Below are positions 37,000 through 37,430 of a stretch of 37,430 nt of DNA, in pieces. The translations under genes and the position numbers were made by a program. Each line of letters begins with the position of its first letter. Positions within the stretch are counted from its first letter, which is position 1. Origin of the DNA: a virus; IMG/VR virus record IMGVR_UViG_3300008261_000062, positions 1 to 37,430 of that record; one strand, 5' to 3'. Below the pieces are notes generated by a model that was not told where the DNA came from, searched no databases, and worked only from the letters and a program-made list of their open reading frames with translations.

Positions 37000-37113
37000 A
37001 GTATTACAAATCGCATAAACGCCGCATAGGTATGCCACTTTACCTAATAGGGACTGTTCACCCGCGTTTTTAGCCAAAAAACAGGGGTTTTCGCATTGTG
37101 AAAACAGAAAAAC

Positions 37114-37140
37114 ACAAAAACCCCCGAAAAACAGGGGTTT
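37114..37140 (-). terminator. terminator-like hairpin
   Basis: On the minus strand AAACCCC, a 9-base loop, GGGGTTT, then TTGTG. It lies 3' of the partial gene at the right edge. Confidence 0.55.
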
Positions 37141-37188
37141 CTGCGTGTTTGGCGGGTTCAAAGCCCGCTACTATGTGATTTTCGGGTT

Positions 37189-37430
37189 TTAGTCGCTACC
37201 CGCCCATGCGCCGCCCGTGCGAAAGCGGTCATCGTAGAGTTCGTCAATGGTGCGGGTGAGGCTTTCGACCTCATGCCGCAGATTGCGAATTTCAGTCGCC
37301 GCCTCAACGAGATCCTCATTGCTGAGATTGTGAAGCGGCGGCTTCAACATCAGGCGGTCGATGATATCTCGCTTCGTTCCGCCGTTCGCGGCGAGTTCAG
37401 GGTGCAGCATCTGAGAAGCGGTCTTGTTTG
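37189..37430 (-). CDS. coiled-coil protein, probably cut by the window edge
   Basis: The frame is open to the right edge. An ATG at 37410 gives 73 residues, but it has no ribosome site and no stop lies between it and the edge, so the start may be outside. KRDIIDRLMLKPPLHNLSNE is followed by a coiled coil (IRNLRHEVESLTRTIDELYD) and a Gly-rich end (RFRTGGAWAGSD). GC-rich. Not recognised; the coil resembles the protein at 27680. Confidence 0.6.
   Translation of the reverse strand, partial: NKTASQMLHPELAANGGTKRDIIDRLMLKPPLHNLSNEDLVEAATEIRNLRHEVESLTRTIDELYDDRFRTGGAWAGSD

Larger units (their letters stand above)
36793..37188. other. non-coding stretch with AT-rich part, G-tracts and repeats
   Basis: No credible gene. 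36835-36940 is AT-rich with T/A runs. 36946-36999 holds six G5 tracts. 37073-37141 has two copies of AAAAACAGGGGTTT and a terminator-like hairpin. ORFs crossing it are low-complexity. Confidence 0.6.

Noticed and set aside
37073-37141. CRISPR-like repeat
   Set aside because: Only two copies of a short A/G motif with a non-uniform spacer; no array structure.

Overview
This window looks like the accessory-rich part of a large T4-like (myovirus-type) phage genome. A replication block on the plus strand carries UvsX recombinase, a gp41-type DnaB helicase and a gp61-type primase, linked by overlapping stop and start codons. Short promoters resembling the T4 late box (NATAAATA) recur across the window. 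A unimolecular-spanin-like lipoprotein, several holin-like membrane proteins and a lysozyme-like protein make up a dispersed lysis set. The host is probably a Gram-negative planctomycete, perhaps a Phycisphaerae relative. Three proteins end in PEP-CTERM-like sorting tails of the 'TPGAIALLGMAGLIGRRRR' kind, and one secreted protein has a dockerin-like DLDGNGTVGPED repeat. Both traits are common in that group. The host call is inference.

Layout. 1-6835 (+): uvsX (cut by the window edge), a small unknown gene, helicase, primase, thyX, a beta-rich unknown protein and a B12-dependent ribonucleotide reductase. 6931-11354 (+): three exported proteins, one PEP-CTERM and two related beta-helix proteins. 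11398-12009 (+): a RuvC-like resolvase. From 12006 to the right end nearly everything is on the minus strand. 12006-16460: spanin, holin-like protein, basic proteins, a nucleotidyltransferase and a ligase-like protein. 16669-20479: RecB-like nuclease, deaminase and small genes. 20510-25667: nine tRNAs (a tenth, tRNA-Arg, lies at 18337) interleaved with many short genes. 25675-28341: small genes plus UvdE. 28356-36792: basic proteins that look packaged, holin-like proteins and a tmRNA. The right end holds a 396-base non-coding stretch with six G5 tracts.

The most striking content is RNA. Positions 33045-33362 (-) read as a circularly permuted (two-piece) tmRNA. The T-arm and 3' acceptor strand come first, and about 100 bases later comes a GGGGTCG 5' acceptor strand, complementary to CGACTCC over seven pairs. 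A PK1 pseudoknot and a tag frame ending ...MAA-stop follow, then a strong terminator. A tRNA-shaped element sits between the two pieces. Positions 22776-23022 (-), immediately upstream of tRNA-Lys, carry the RNase P CR-I sequence GAGGAAAGTCC and an 11-bp P4-like partner, so a compact phage RNase P RNA is likely. With ten tRNAs, the phage appears to carry its own tRNA maturation and ribosome-rescue RNAs.

A second theme is a set of late proteins whose first 10-20 residues resemble the T4 capsid-targeting peptide (MKDFKSILEE, MNIHARILEL, MKNFLAFITE and others) followed by LxE-type protease sites. Several are very basic, and one 519-residue protein has internal LxE sites like a polyprotein. These may be internal head proteins that are cleaved and injected with the DNA. 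All functional statements come from reading the sequence; no database search was possible.
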